64,000 nucleotides of DNA. It comes from Branchiostoma floridae. Its lineage: Eukaryota > Chordata > Leptocardii > Amphioxiformes > Branchiostomatidae. Below the pieces are notes generated by a model. That model was not told where the DNA came from, made no database searches, and saw only the letters and a program-made list of their open reading frames with translations. The stretch is taken from contig NC_049987.1 of the NCBI RefSeq assembly GCF_000003815.2, positions 23,055,661 through 23,119,660 on the forward strand. The letters run 5' to 3'. How positions within the stretch are numbered: the first letter of the stretch is position 1; every line of letters begins with the position of its first letter. This document shows, in pieces, positions 54,522 to 64,000 of this stretch. The position numbers and the translations under genes are program-made.

Positions 54522-55620
54522 GGTAACTGTGATTAAACCCTACAAAAACATGGAAATATCGGACTGACAGACCTTTGGGTAGAAATTTAGAAGACATTTG
54601 ACTGTTATTCTGATGATTTCTCGACGCCAAGAACCATTCCGCAAACTACACTCTATGGGAAAATCCTGCAGCACTCAATGGGGAAGGTGGTGTATGTACC
54701 GGGTGTGCTCCTTTACTTGTTTCCCAATTTATCCGACAGTGTTTTTATTGTTTGTTTTTTTTTAGTTTGAACAACATACCCCGTAACAAATGTCCACATG
54801 TTGCATAACATTGTGGGATAAAATGTAGCAGATTGTTTACTGTTGTTTTTGCAATTTTTCAATGCCAAGGTGGAAAAAAACCATAACTTTTATTATAAGT
54901 ACGAGCGGAGGAGGGATTGTAGCCTGAGTGTCATCCTAGGTAGCCTATTGGGGCTCCCATACTCACCCCTCACAAACCAGAGAGGTGAGTATGACAGCCT
55001 CGGAAACCAACTAGGATGACACTCAGGCTAGAGTCGGCCCTCAGATTACTCTAAAAGTGGGCTTCATGCCAGTTTCAGATCAGTGTGGGTGGAAATGTGA
55101 CAGAATTTTCACAGATGCTGCGAAGATCTGTTCATAAAACTACGTATTACTAAGTTCTATCACCAATTTACCCCTGTAGCTCTTCAAGTGGGGTAAACCC
55201 CACAAATGTAAAATGTTACAAGGGACAAAGTGATATGCTATGTCTAGTCTACTATGTCTACACTCAGGCAAAAATTCATCGTCCACTGGAGATAAGATTT
55301 ATGTTTTTCTGCACGTTGGCATTGAAAAATCCCTAACAGAAAAAATCTGCTACATTTCATCCCACAATTTTATGGACCCAACATGTGGACTTTGTTGTGT
55401 AGGGTTATGTTGTTTAAACTAGAATAAAACAATGAAAACCTGAATTGGGAAGAAAGTAAAGGAGCACACCCGGCATGATATTCCCATAGAGCATAGTTTG
55501 CAGAACAGATCTCGGCATCAATAAATCATCAGAACAACTGCCAAATGTCTTCTAAATTTCTATTCGCAAAGATGTCATTCCCATATTATATGTATTTGTA
55601 GGGTTTAGTCCCAATAGTAA
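54522..55620. mobile_element. 1.1 kb foldback element nested in the left arm
   Basis: 'gattaaaccctacaaa' and 'gaaatttagaagacatttg' near 54535-54600 pair with 'caaatgtcttctaaatttc' and 'tttgtagggtttagtc' near 55542-55605. Inner pairs include 'gggtgtgctcctttact' with 'agtaaaggagcacaccc' and 'ttgtgggataaaatgtagca' with 'tgctacatttcatcccacaa'. It is absent from the matching place in the right arm, so it is a later insertion. Confidence 0.85.
54921..55029. mobile_element. Small hairpin MITE at the centre of the foldback
   Basis: 'agcctgagtgtcatcctag' at 54921-54939 pairs perfectly with 'ctaggatgacactcaggct' at 55011-55029. An inner pair 'catactcacc' / 'ggtgagtatg' follows. Confidence 0.88.
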
Positions 55621-57099
55621 ACCTACTATATCACAGCTACCAATACAAAGCACTCATGGATGATATAAACATGATACTGTTCTCATAGTACAGGAGCCAG
55701 GTCCTGAAAAATTTGATTTCGTTGCACCCACTTTACAGAAAAGGTTTGACCTAATTTTCTGGTAGAGGGGTCTTTGGTCCATCACCTAGCACGATTTTTA
55801 TGCTCAAATTGTGGTATCACTTTTTTGCTAGCTAAGCATAAAGGTAGAACACGTATTCTGCACAGGTGAAAAAATTCAATTTTCCAAGGGGGAGGGGCAA
55901 AAAACTAAACATCAATATTTTTCCATCAAAATTGGTAGGTTGGTGCAACTTTTCATGGGAAATACATAAATGTTCATTTTTTCCCAAAATTTTACCTTTG
56001 TCCAAAAGTTATGGGTCTTAAAAGTTTGATTTTTAGACATTTTTTGTAACAAAAAACGAACTGTTTACTTTGCAAAATCAGACAATTAATTGTGCTACCT
56101 ACGGGGCCTTGCCTGATGAGTTAGACCTATCGTCCAAATCATACCCTCCATATCAACCTTTAAATCATCAAAATCTGTCAATACGATCCGGAGATATGAA
56201 TGTGTGAATGTTGACACATCTGTCATATTCGATTGCTAATATCGTCGCTAAGGCCGTTGCTAAGGCCGTTGCTAAGGAGGTTATGGATCATACTCCACAA
56301 CAAAACTGCTATGCAGAACAAACTTTTCCGATGTATTTTGCTCTGGTTATCTCAGTAGAAGTCTAAGGAGAAAATTTGTTTTGTTTATTGTTAAATAGAT
56401 GCAGGAATACTGTTTTTTAACGTCATTTCTTTCAGAATCATTAGCAAAACTGTTGCTAAGGCCGTTGCTAAGGGGGCATTTAGTCATGTTTCAAGCAAAA
56501 TACCGCAGTTGAGAGTCAAGATTTCTGGCACATTCTGCTCATGTCATGTCGTAAACCATGCATAACTCAAAATACTTTAATTGTTTGATTGATTGGTTGG
56601 TTGGAAATATTAACTGGGGCTCTGCATGGGGGATATAAGGATACTTGAAAAGAATTCTGCTGATTTCACATATTTTTATTGTTCCGCCCTAATGTCACTA
56701 TTAGTAAGTAGGTACCTTATCAAATCGCCGCATATATCTACTGCTATGTTGAGCACAATGAAAAAGGCTCTGCATGGGGGTTATCAGGACACCAGAAATG
56801 TGATTACACAGGACACATGGATGCAAATCTATGTCATATACAACGTATTGCAAAGTCTCTGACAAACTGTTAATGTATGTTAGAATGGAACAGTATATCA
56901 TAGGATCTACAAAATACACCAACACACAAGGATTATCAAATACTTTTGAAACACATATTCACAAAAAGAAGTTCTTTTTTTACTAATTGTGATACAATAT
57001 GCAGGATCGGTCAGATAAACAGATTCTGGTCAGGCCTAAAACTTGGCATATTAGTTTAGAAATTAAACTAAACCGGCTCCTGCAGTTCAAGTGAAGACG

Positions 57100-57604
57100 T
57101 TAGGGGACCCAAACATACACCTCTTACTCTCTGCCATCTTTCTCAGTTACATATGTGACAAGTTTGAAAGTCCTATCACTGAATGCAGTGGATTTATCAA
57201 CTTTCCTCGATTTGCATAATTAGTATTTCACTGTGTACATTGTTACTTGGGCACATTTACCTAAAATCATGACGATCCATCTACATGTTCTCGACTTATT
57301 CTCGTCCAAAGTTTGAAAGGAAATCGGCGACTGCAGTTCCAAACAATCCGCTAAGGGGTCCAAACTTATAGCACTTACTCTGTCCCAAGGGCTTTCTGCC
57401 ACTCAAAAATCACAACCACAGCATGTCCAGAACTCGAGATATAAAAAGATGAGGTTCTGCTGCAGTAACTTAGCAAGCCGCTAGGGGGCCATTATCAAAC
57501 TTGACCTTCGTTTTGCCGACTCCTCCTACCTACCAAATATCATCAGGATCCATCCAAGGCTTCTCGAATTATGCTATTAACACACACACACACACACACA
57601 CAGA
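57100..57604. repeat. Interspersed repeat ending in an AC microsatellite
   Basis: 57340-57560 matches 25655-25890; 57061-57130 ('cggctcctgcagttcaagtg', 'aggggacccaaacatac') resembles the same family's upstream part. Ends in (AC)11 at 57581-57602. Confidence 0.6.
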
Positions 57605-57669
57605 CTTACAAGCCCCAAACATAACCTTAGCCATTCTTGGAAAGGTAAAAATAAAACTCTCCCATTACA

Positions 57670-57983
57670 CAGGGCTCGAAATATCACCTACACGTGCAGG
57701 TAAAATGAAAGCTGGCCGAACTCAGCCTGCGCACGCGCACTTTTCCTGATGTCTAGGTGCACCTCACTGGTCCATGTACTGGCTTTACATATACATGTGC
57801 ATGTTTCATGATGTCGACTTTTACTGGCTGCATTGAACTGTTACCACCTATGAAGCATCGAAAGAAATAATGGCAGTGGTTAAGAACAGATTTTAGTATG
57901 ATCAATAGTTCCTAAATTCTGAGTGGTTCAAGTAATTTCCAATGTTACCTGCACCTGTGCAGAAAAAGTTATTTCGAGCCCTT
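57670..57983. mobile_element. MITE with AGGGCTCGAAAT ends, copy 2
   Basis: Ends 'cagggctcgaaatat' and 'gttatttcgagccct', as in the 32306-32643 element, with similar 'gtgcaggtaa' and 'acctgcacc' motifs inside. It sits immediately before the LINE fragment. Confidence 0.8.
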
Positions 57984-58405
57984 ACACTTCAAGCTGGGCA
58001 GCGCCTCAGACAGTGCTAGACAAGCTAGATGCCTGCCATCGAAAACATCTACGAACAATCACAGGGCACCGATGGCCAAATAGTCTTATTTCAAACAAAG
58101 CACTATACAAGTTGTGCAACACAAGCCCACTGTCTACAAAAGTAAAACATGCCAGATGGGCTATGTTTGAACATGTATTACGAATGTCAACTAACACACC
58201 TGCCCAACAGGCCTTGAACTTTGCCTTAATCGGCTCCAACACCTACAGAGCTCGAAAAGGAAGGCACTGTACGAACCTGTTAGGCACGCTAAGGGCAGAC
58301 CTCAAGAAAAGAGGTCTTGGACCATTGCGGTCTGAAAGAAAACTGTGGGAGCTCAGGAAGCTAGCGATGAATAGGACGCAGTGGAGAGAGATGAAGAAAG
58401 ACTGA
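57984..58405 (+). pseudogene. 3' end of a non-LTR retrotransposon ORF
   Basis: Open frame encoding WAAPQTVLDKLDACHRKHLR, ITGHRWPNSLISNKALY, ARWAMFEHVLRMSTNTPAQQ and a basic end ...RTQWREMKKD with TGA. It is closely similar to the end of the copy at 59217-60540, here without any upstream reverse transcriptase. The tail type (WP..IS..ALY, W...GHVLRM..TPAQ.AL) recurs in animal LINEs; the clade is not certain. Confidence 0.85.
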
Positions 58406-59216
58406 GTGCTGAGTGTCCAGACCACTGCAGCAGCACTGCATCAGCAGATTTGCCAGTTTGCAAAAGTTTACGTCTTTTGCACTGAAACATGACCATAGCT
58501 GAGCTCTGCACTTAATACTTGCATAAACTGTGTTAAATAGCACCAGGTAGTGCCACATGCCTTTCTGTTCTGCCCCTAAACCACCACCCCCACCCCCACC
58601 CCATACCAGTCACGGCCATACATTCTGTGCTTTCATGCGGTCTATGTGCTGTTGAACGCCTAACAAAGTTGTAATCTGGTTGTGTCCTACTCTCTGGCCT
58701 AAAACAATAGCCTCCCATCAGCTCCCCTAACGTGTTGCATCTCCTGGACCATTTGTACAGCATCAGTTTTCTGGCCAAGCATAGTCTCCCCGATGTTAGT
58801 GTGATTATTAATAAATGTATATGTCTTCATCTTGTCTGACATCCGTTGGTTGCTTTTGACAGTCGAGACTGCCTAGCCCTCAATCACAACTTTGTGACTG
58901 TGCGAATAAGCCGGGGCCACGAGCTATACTCCAGTCGCAGCTTGTAATTTGACTTGTGTATGGCTGACAGAGTTGGAAAATCATGTGTCCGTGGCAAACA
59001 CCAAAAGCAATCTTGCAGTTGCAAATGACATTGCCTGCCTGTGGGTCTGAGAAGCCAAACTTTCCAAGCGCAGAACTGAAATGCAACAATGATAACACTC
59101 TGCATTTGCCCCATCTCGGAAATCCTTTTCTTGCCTCCATAAAAAATAGGGGTATTTTTTTAAAATTTACGTGTCTGTGTTTGTGTTTCCTGATATTTAT
59201 GGTCAGCATAACTTAA
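58406..59216. other. Spacer between the two LINE pieces
   Basis: 58580-58602 is C-rich; no coding frame with family features. Part of 58406-58800 may be the LINE 3' UTR, since the copy at 60541 starts with similar 'gtgtccaga.cactgcagcag' text. Confidence 0.4.
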
Positions 59217-60540
59217 GAGCCGCCAGGACCTCCTGCAAACTTACGTCCCATTGTCCTCCTGAACAGCATACGTAAGATACTGTCTACTGTCACACTACAT
59301 CGCATCAGGGACAAAATAGATGCTTTCACAGGACCATACCAAAGTGGCTTTAAGAGAGGGCGCAGTTGCGCGGACATAGTCTGGGCCCAGTGCATGCTTA
59401 CTTCAGTGGTTATGTCTAAACACTGGGACTTCTACAAGATGGGGATAGATATGTCAAGGGCATTTGACACAATCAAAAGGTCAAAGATCCTAGATGTGCT
59501 GTACCAAGCAGGGTGCAATGAAGATGAACTGCGCCTTGTGAGAATACTTTTAGCAGGTACTAAACTGAATGTCCGTGTTGGATCAACCTACTCAGCGGAC
59601 TTCGAAACAACAATAGGGTCTCCACAAGGGGTCAGTCTCTCCCCAGTACTGTTCACCTGCTACCTGGCATCAGCATTAGCATCAATAAGATCGCACTCCA
59701 CAAGGCCCAACCCTCCAGTATCACGTCTGGGCATTCCATTGGAGATGGAATATGCAGATGACGTCGACTTCATCGACGAGGAGAAGGCCACACTGGAAAG
59801 ACTCCTACCTGTAGCTGCTAATAACTTGAAAGACTCAAATCTATTTGTGAACGAAGCCAAGACAGAATATACTCACGTCTACTTGGCGGACACAATAGAA
59901 AAAGATGAGGATGAAAAGCCACTCCGAGGCCATGAGAAATGGAGAAAGAGCAAAACTCTTGGCTCCCTCCTCTGTAGCTCGGCTGACATAGCAGCCAGGT
60001 TTACAATGGGTAACATCGCATTCAGGTCCCTCTGGAAAATCTGGATCCGCCGATCAAAAATTCCATTGGAGAAAAAACTGCTACTGTACAATGCCACCTG
60101 TGTGTCAATCATGCTCTACAACTGTAACAGCTGGGCAGCACCACAGACAGTGCTAGACAAGCTAGATGCCTGCCACCGAAAACATGAGAACAATCACCGG
60201 GCACCGATGGCCAAACAGCTTGATTTCGAACAATGCGTTATACAAGCTGTGCAACACAGGCCCACTGTCAACAAAAGTGAAACAAGCCAGATGGACTATG
60301 TTCGGACACGTACTGAGGATGCCAACCAACACACCTGCCCAGCAGGCCTTGGAATTTGCCTTAATTGGTTCCAACACCTACAAAGCCCGAAAAGGAAGGC
60401 ACTGCAAGAACCTTCTGGGCTTACTGAGGGCAGACCTCAAAGAAAGAGGACTCGGACCATTACGGTCAGAAAGGAAACTTAGGGAGCTCAGGGAGCTCGC
60501 AATGAAAAGGACGAAGTGGAAAGAGTTGAAGAAAGACTGA
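59217..60540 (+). pseudogene. Non-LTR retrotransposon reverse transcriptase, 5'-truncated and frameshifted
   Basis: The frame from 59217 reads PPGPPANLRPIVLLNSIRK, then FTGPYQSGFKRGRSCADIV, MGIDMSRAFDTIKR (catalytic Asp), IGSPQGVSLSPVLF and LEMEYADDVDFIDEE (YADD). This is followed by the thumb-like KSKTLGSLLCSSAD and IPLEKKLLLYNATCVSIMLY. At about 60184, 'aaaacatgagaac' lacks two bases found in the 57984 copy ('aaaacatctacgaac'), shifting the frame; the true C-terminus continues to TGA at 60540. No endonuclease domain lies upstream. Mobile-element sequence, not a host gene. Confidence 0.9.
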
Positions 60541-62029
60541 TTGCAGCTGCAGGGTGTCCAGATCACTGCAGCAGCAGGATACAGTGGACTTCTACTACTA
60601 ACTTAAGAACCTCTGGATGGATTGTAATGATGTTTCGTATGTGAATAGGTGTTAAGAAGACAAAGGTTAAGATCGATTATGGGTCCCTTGGTGTGTGAAC
60701 CTGGTAGTACAGCATGCTTAGGTCTTTTGTATCTGTAATGTCCTGGACACTTCTATGATCATGATATTTTAGTGGCAGATATTTCTTGAAACAAGAAAGA
60801 TGCTGTGCAGGTTAAAGCCCCTAGCAGCTTGCTCTAGGAGCTGGAATATAATTTTTAAAACATTGATAAGGATACTAGTATTAGTTTTAATTAAACAAAG
60901 TAATACGCAGTCGGTCCACAATGACAGGTCGCGATAGTGAGGATATGATTTGTATACGTATTGAGGAAAATCTGCAATTCTAGTGTTTTACATAAGAGGA
61001 CTTTTATGCACATTCAGTATAATTCATGGCAGTGAAACATTGAGAATTTGCGACTTAACATTAACAGATACTAATGATGCAAATAAGATTCTAGTTTGCA
61101 TAATGTCAAAATACCATAATTTCTTTGTAGTAAACGTTTGGGATAACAAAATTGTTCCATGTGTTTAAGTTAGAGTTAAATGACTTGTGTAAAATGTGCA
61201 AGTCAGTTGCTCCAGACCCTTGCGATTTACATCATTTAGTCCTGTCTATTGTAAGCTCCTCGCAAATCATCCCCTAGGTGCGAAGAGAGTAGTGGGTCCA
61301 CCCAATACCTGTCCTGATGGCAGTTGTTTAAAAAAATGCAAAAAACTCTTCACATCATACTTGCCATACGTCCCCCTGTGTGATTACTGCAGCCACGTGC
61401 CAGCTCCTTCCACGCTTTTTAAGTAAGTCTGTCATCTGCTCTCTAGACTTTAATGGAAGGAATTAATATTTCATGTGTTCGAGTGTTCCTCTGTGTTTTG
61501 TACTTCAGAAAGACTACTGTTTATCTCAGCACATCCTTCAGAGACAATCTCAATCATTCTCATAGCAATGGTTGTTTGTGAGTCAGTTCTTACAGTTGAC
61601 GTTGCTTACCACCGTTCCTATAAACCCTTGGGCCACACACTGGTGCATACATGTATTAAGCGGGGGCCAGTCTACTGTTTGTGTTATTGTTAGTGTGTGT
61701 AATGCTATCATACCCTTTCCTAAATGTTGCATGGTAGGGAGATAATGCATTGTGTCCAACTTTTAAAGTTACTTTGGTATGACACCGTCAGGTATCAAAC
61801 TCACAACCTACCAAGGTGAATACTCCATTGGCCTTCGCACCAGTGGTATACCTGCACTGTTCCTAATTTATCAAGCAATGTGCACAAACTTAATAAGATT
61901 TTTCTTTTGTTATTCACATTACGTTAGTTAATTGGTCTTTCTAAATAAATTGTTTATATGAAATAGCTCTGTTCCCATGTAACTTGTAATTTGAATACCA
62001 TGCAGATCCGTGTGCAAACTGTTTTTTTG
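60541..62029. other. Spacer of the large inverted repeat, no gene seen
   Basis: AT-rich. A 76-codon open frame at 61196-61426 contains several Cys but no known motif and no splice or start context worth trusting. 61620-61675 resembles 18180-18230. Confidence 0.4.
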
Positions 62030-63544
62030 CAGATCCCATATACTGTTTCATTCTAACATAGATGTCGGAGATCATTTTTGGCAATATGTTGTATTTAACA
62101 CAGTTTTGTATCCATGGTATCACATTTCTGGTGTCCTGATAACCTCCATGCAGAGCCTTTTTCATTGTGCTCAACATAGCAGTAGATATATGCGGTGATT
62201 TGATAAGGTACCAACTTAGTGACATTAGGGAGGAACAATGAAAATATGTGAAATCAGCAGAATTCTTTTCAAGTATCCTTATATCCCCCATGCAGAGCCC
62301 CAGTTAATATTTCCAACCAACCAATCAATCAAACAATTAAAGTATTTTGAGTTATGCATGGTTTACGACATAACATGAGCAGAATGTGCCAGAAATCTTG
62401 ACTCTCAACTGCGGTATTTTGCTTGAAACATGACTAAATGCCCCCTTAGCAACGGCCTTAGCAACAGTTTTGCTACTGATCCTGAAAGAAATGACGTTAA
62501 AAACAGTATTCCTGCATCTATTTAACAATAAACAAAACAAATTTTCTCCTTAGACTTCTACTGAGATAACCAGAGCAAAATACATCGGAAAAGTTTGTTC
62601 TGCATAGCAGTTTTGTTGTGGAGTATGATCCATAACCTCCTTAGCAACGGCCTTAGCAACGGCCTTAGCGACGATATTAGCAATCGAATATGACAGATGT
62701 GTCAACATTCACACATTCATATCTCCGGATCGCATTGACGGATTTTGATGATTTAAAGGTTGATATGGAGGGTATGATTTGGACGGTAGGTCTAACTCAT
62801 CAGGCAAGGCCCCGTAGGTAGCACAATTAATTGTCTGATTTTGCAAAGTAAACAGTTCGTTTTTTGTTACAAAAAATGTCTAAAAATCGAACTTTTATAA
62901 GACCCATAACTTTTGGACAAAGGTAAAATTTTGGGAAAAAATGAACATTTATGTATTTCCCATGAAAAGTTGCACCAACCTACCAATTTTGATGGAAAAA
63001 TATTGATGTTTAGTTTTTTGCCCCTCCCCCTTGGAAAATTGAATTTTTTCACCTGTGCAGAATACGTGTTCTACCTTTATGCTTAGCTAGCAAAAAAGTG
63101 ATACCACAATTTGAGCATAAAAATCGTGCTAGGTGATGGACCAAAGACCCCTCTACCAGAAAATTAGGTCAAACCTTTTCTGTAAAGTGGGTGCAACGAA
63201 ATCACATTTCTAGGCCTCTCTCAGGAATTGGCTCCTGTACTATCAGGTCACCCATTAAAAAATGTGAAAAATTGATTTAAAAAATGTGACCAAAATCAAA
63301 TTTAAATGTCACAAACAATATTTTCTATAGAAAACAGGCATATATTGTGCAGTTTTTAACCTTAGAGGGGTGAAATGCACTCCCGAAGATGGCATACTTA
63401 TGTCTGCAATACAGCCTATATAGTAGAATGCCCAGCTGGCACCACCTCCAGTCTCGTTCTGGTGCCATGACCCCGGAAATCCAACATGGCCGCCACAACT
63501 GGAATTAACTCTATTATATAGGAGGGGCTTAGATGAAGATGCAA

Positions 63545-64000
63545 GTATTGCACTTGCCACCTTCAATCCCTATTCATTTCGTACTTTTGGGAGAAATCTA
63601 TTTACTAAATTCGCATCCCAAATGTTTTTCTCGCCCCCACTTACACCCCCGCCCTAGATGTCCCTAATGGAATGATCCATTAGGCAACTGGAAAAGATGA
63701 AAAACGTCATTGTAATGAAGCAAAATTATTTGGCTAAGGAATAAGGTCTTGGAACCAAATTAGTCAAGGCGTAATATTTATTATGTCTTAATTAGTTGGA
63801 TTGTGAAAATTAAGGAGTAGAAAACGTTGTAATGTTAGAGGAAAGTATATGTCACTGGCCACCTTCAACTCCTATCAAATTTGATACTTTGGGGAGAAAT
63901 ACATTCTCAAATTCGCATCCCAAACGTTTTTTCTCTCCCCCACTTACACCCCCGCCCTAGACGTCCTTGTGGATTAATCTCTAGGCAACTGGAAAAAAAG
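63545..64000 (+). repeat. 302-bp tandem repeat at the window edge
   Basis: 63549-63690 and 63851-63995 share 'ggccaccttcaa', 'gggagaaat', 'aaattcgcatcccaaa', 'cccccacttacacccccgcc' and 'aggcaactggaaaa'. About 302 bp apart; the array may continue past the window. Confidence 0.85.

Larger units (their letters stand above)
54190..63512. mobile_element. 9.3 kb inverted-repeat structure
   Basis: The left arm (54190 to about 56915, minus an insertion at 54522-55620) is the diverged reverse complement of the right arm (about 62030-63512). Outer ends: 'agagttaattccagttgtgg' and its complement. Inner match extends to 'ggctctgcatgggggttatc' against 'gataacctccatgcagagcc'. The arms hold only AT-rich non-coding sequence with repeated 'gccgttgctaag' triplets. 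The 5.1 kb spacer contains LINE pieces. It may be one long-TIR transposon or two copies of one repeat in opposite orientation. Confidence 0.75.

Noticed and set aside
54015-54567. Two overlapping open frames of 126 and 130 codons
   Set aside because: They lie in the end of the large inverted repeat; the copy in the right arm reads as a shorter frame (63309-63566, minus) with indels, so they reflect repeat sequence rather than genes.
59394-60482. A 362-codon open frame as a host gene
   Set aside because: It encodes a LINE reverse transcriptase with YADD and SPQGVSLSP motifs, with a frameshift and no host exon structure.
61196-61426. Cys-containing 76-codon open frame
   Set aside because: No domain, no splice-phase logic, and it lies in repeat-dense sequence.

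Overview
This is nuclear DNA of an invertebrate chordate, most likely an amphioxus (Branchiostoma). The reasons are many short GT-AG introns, a trifunctional GART, a DNAJC28-GART gene pair, tRNA-derived SINEs, abundant MITEs and foldback elements, and minisatellites that begin inside an exon and run across its 5' splice site. From memory, that last kind has been described in amphioxus; I could not check it.

Layout. (1) 256-3728 (+): last six coding exons of a HELB-type DNA helicase. (2) 5195-8801 (+): complete eight-exon Bmt2-like rRNA adenine methyltransferase. (3) 8992-9569: internally deleted mariner. (4) 10414-22068 (-): complete ten-exon Golgi sulfotransferase of the CHST15 type; its introns hold a 3.3 kb foldback element, junction minisatellites, paired MITEs and a large microsatellite. 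(5) 22482-24212: foldback element enclosing a decayed LINE. (6) 26586-29425 (-): DNAJC28. (7) 30299-30610: probable bidirectional promoter with an E2F/CCAAT module. (8) 31981-51437 (+): 20-exon GART (GARS-AIRS-GARFT). (9) 51438-64000: no host gene recognised; degenerate copies of the GART last exon, nested inverted repeats spanning about 54.2-63.5 kb, two LINE reverse-transcriptase pieces and a 302-bp tandem repeat at the edge.

The exon chains were rebuilt by hand from splice signals and reading-frame phase. Summed coding lengths are multiples of three for HELB (partial), BMT2, the sulfotransferase and DNAJC28. GART has one apparent 1-bp deletion in its first coding exon and one unresolved phase problem at the next junction.

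The most striking pattern is repeated local tandem copying of exon-intron boundaries. In GART about ten exon edges have one to about fifty extra copies nearby. The sulfotransferase has one clear and one possible case. The largest is a 45-bp unit (15 codons plus a splice donor) repeated about fifty times in the AIRS part of GART. HELB, BMT2 and DNAJC28 do not show the pattern, so it is patchy rather than genome-wide.
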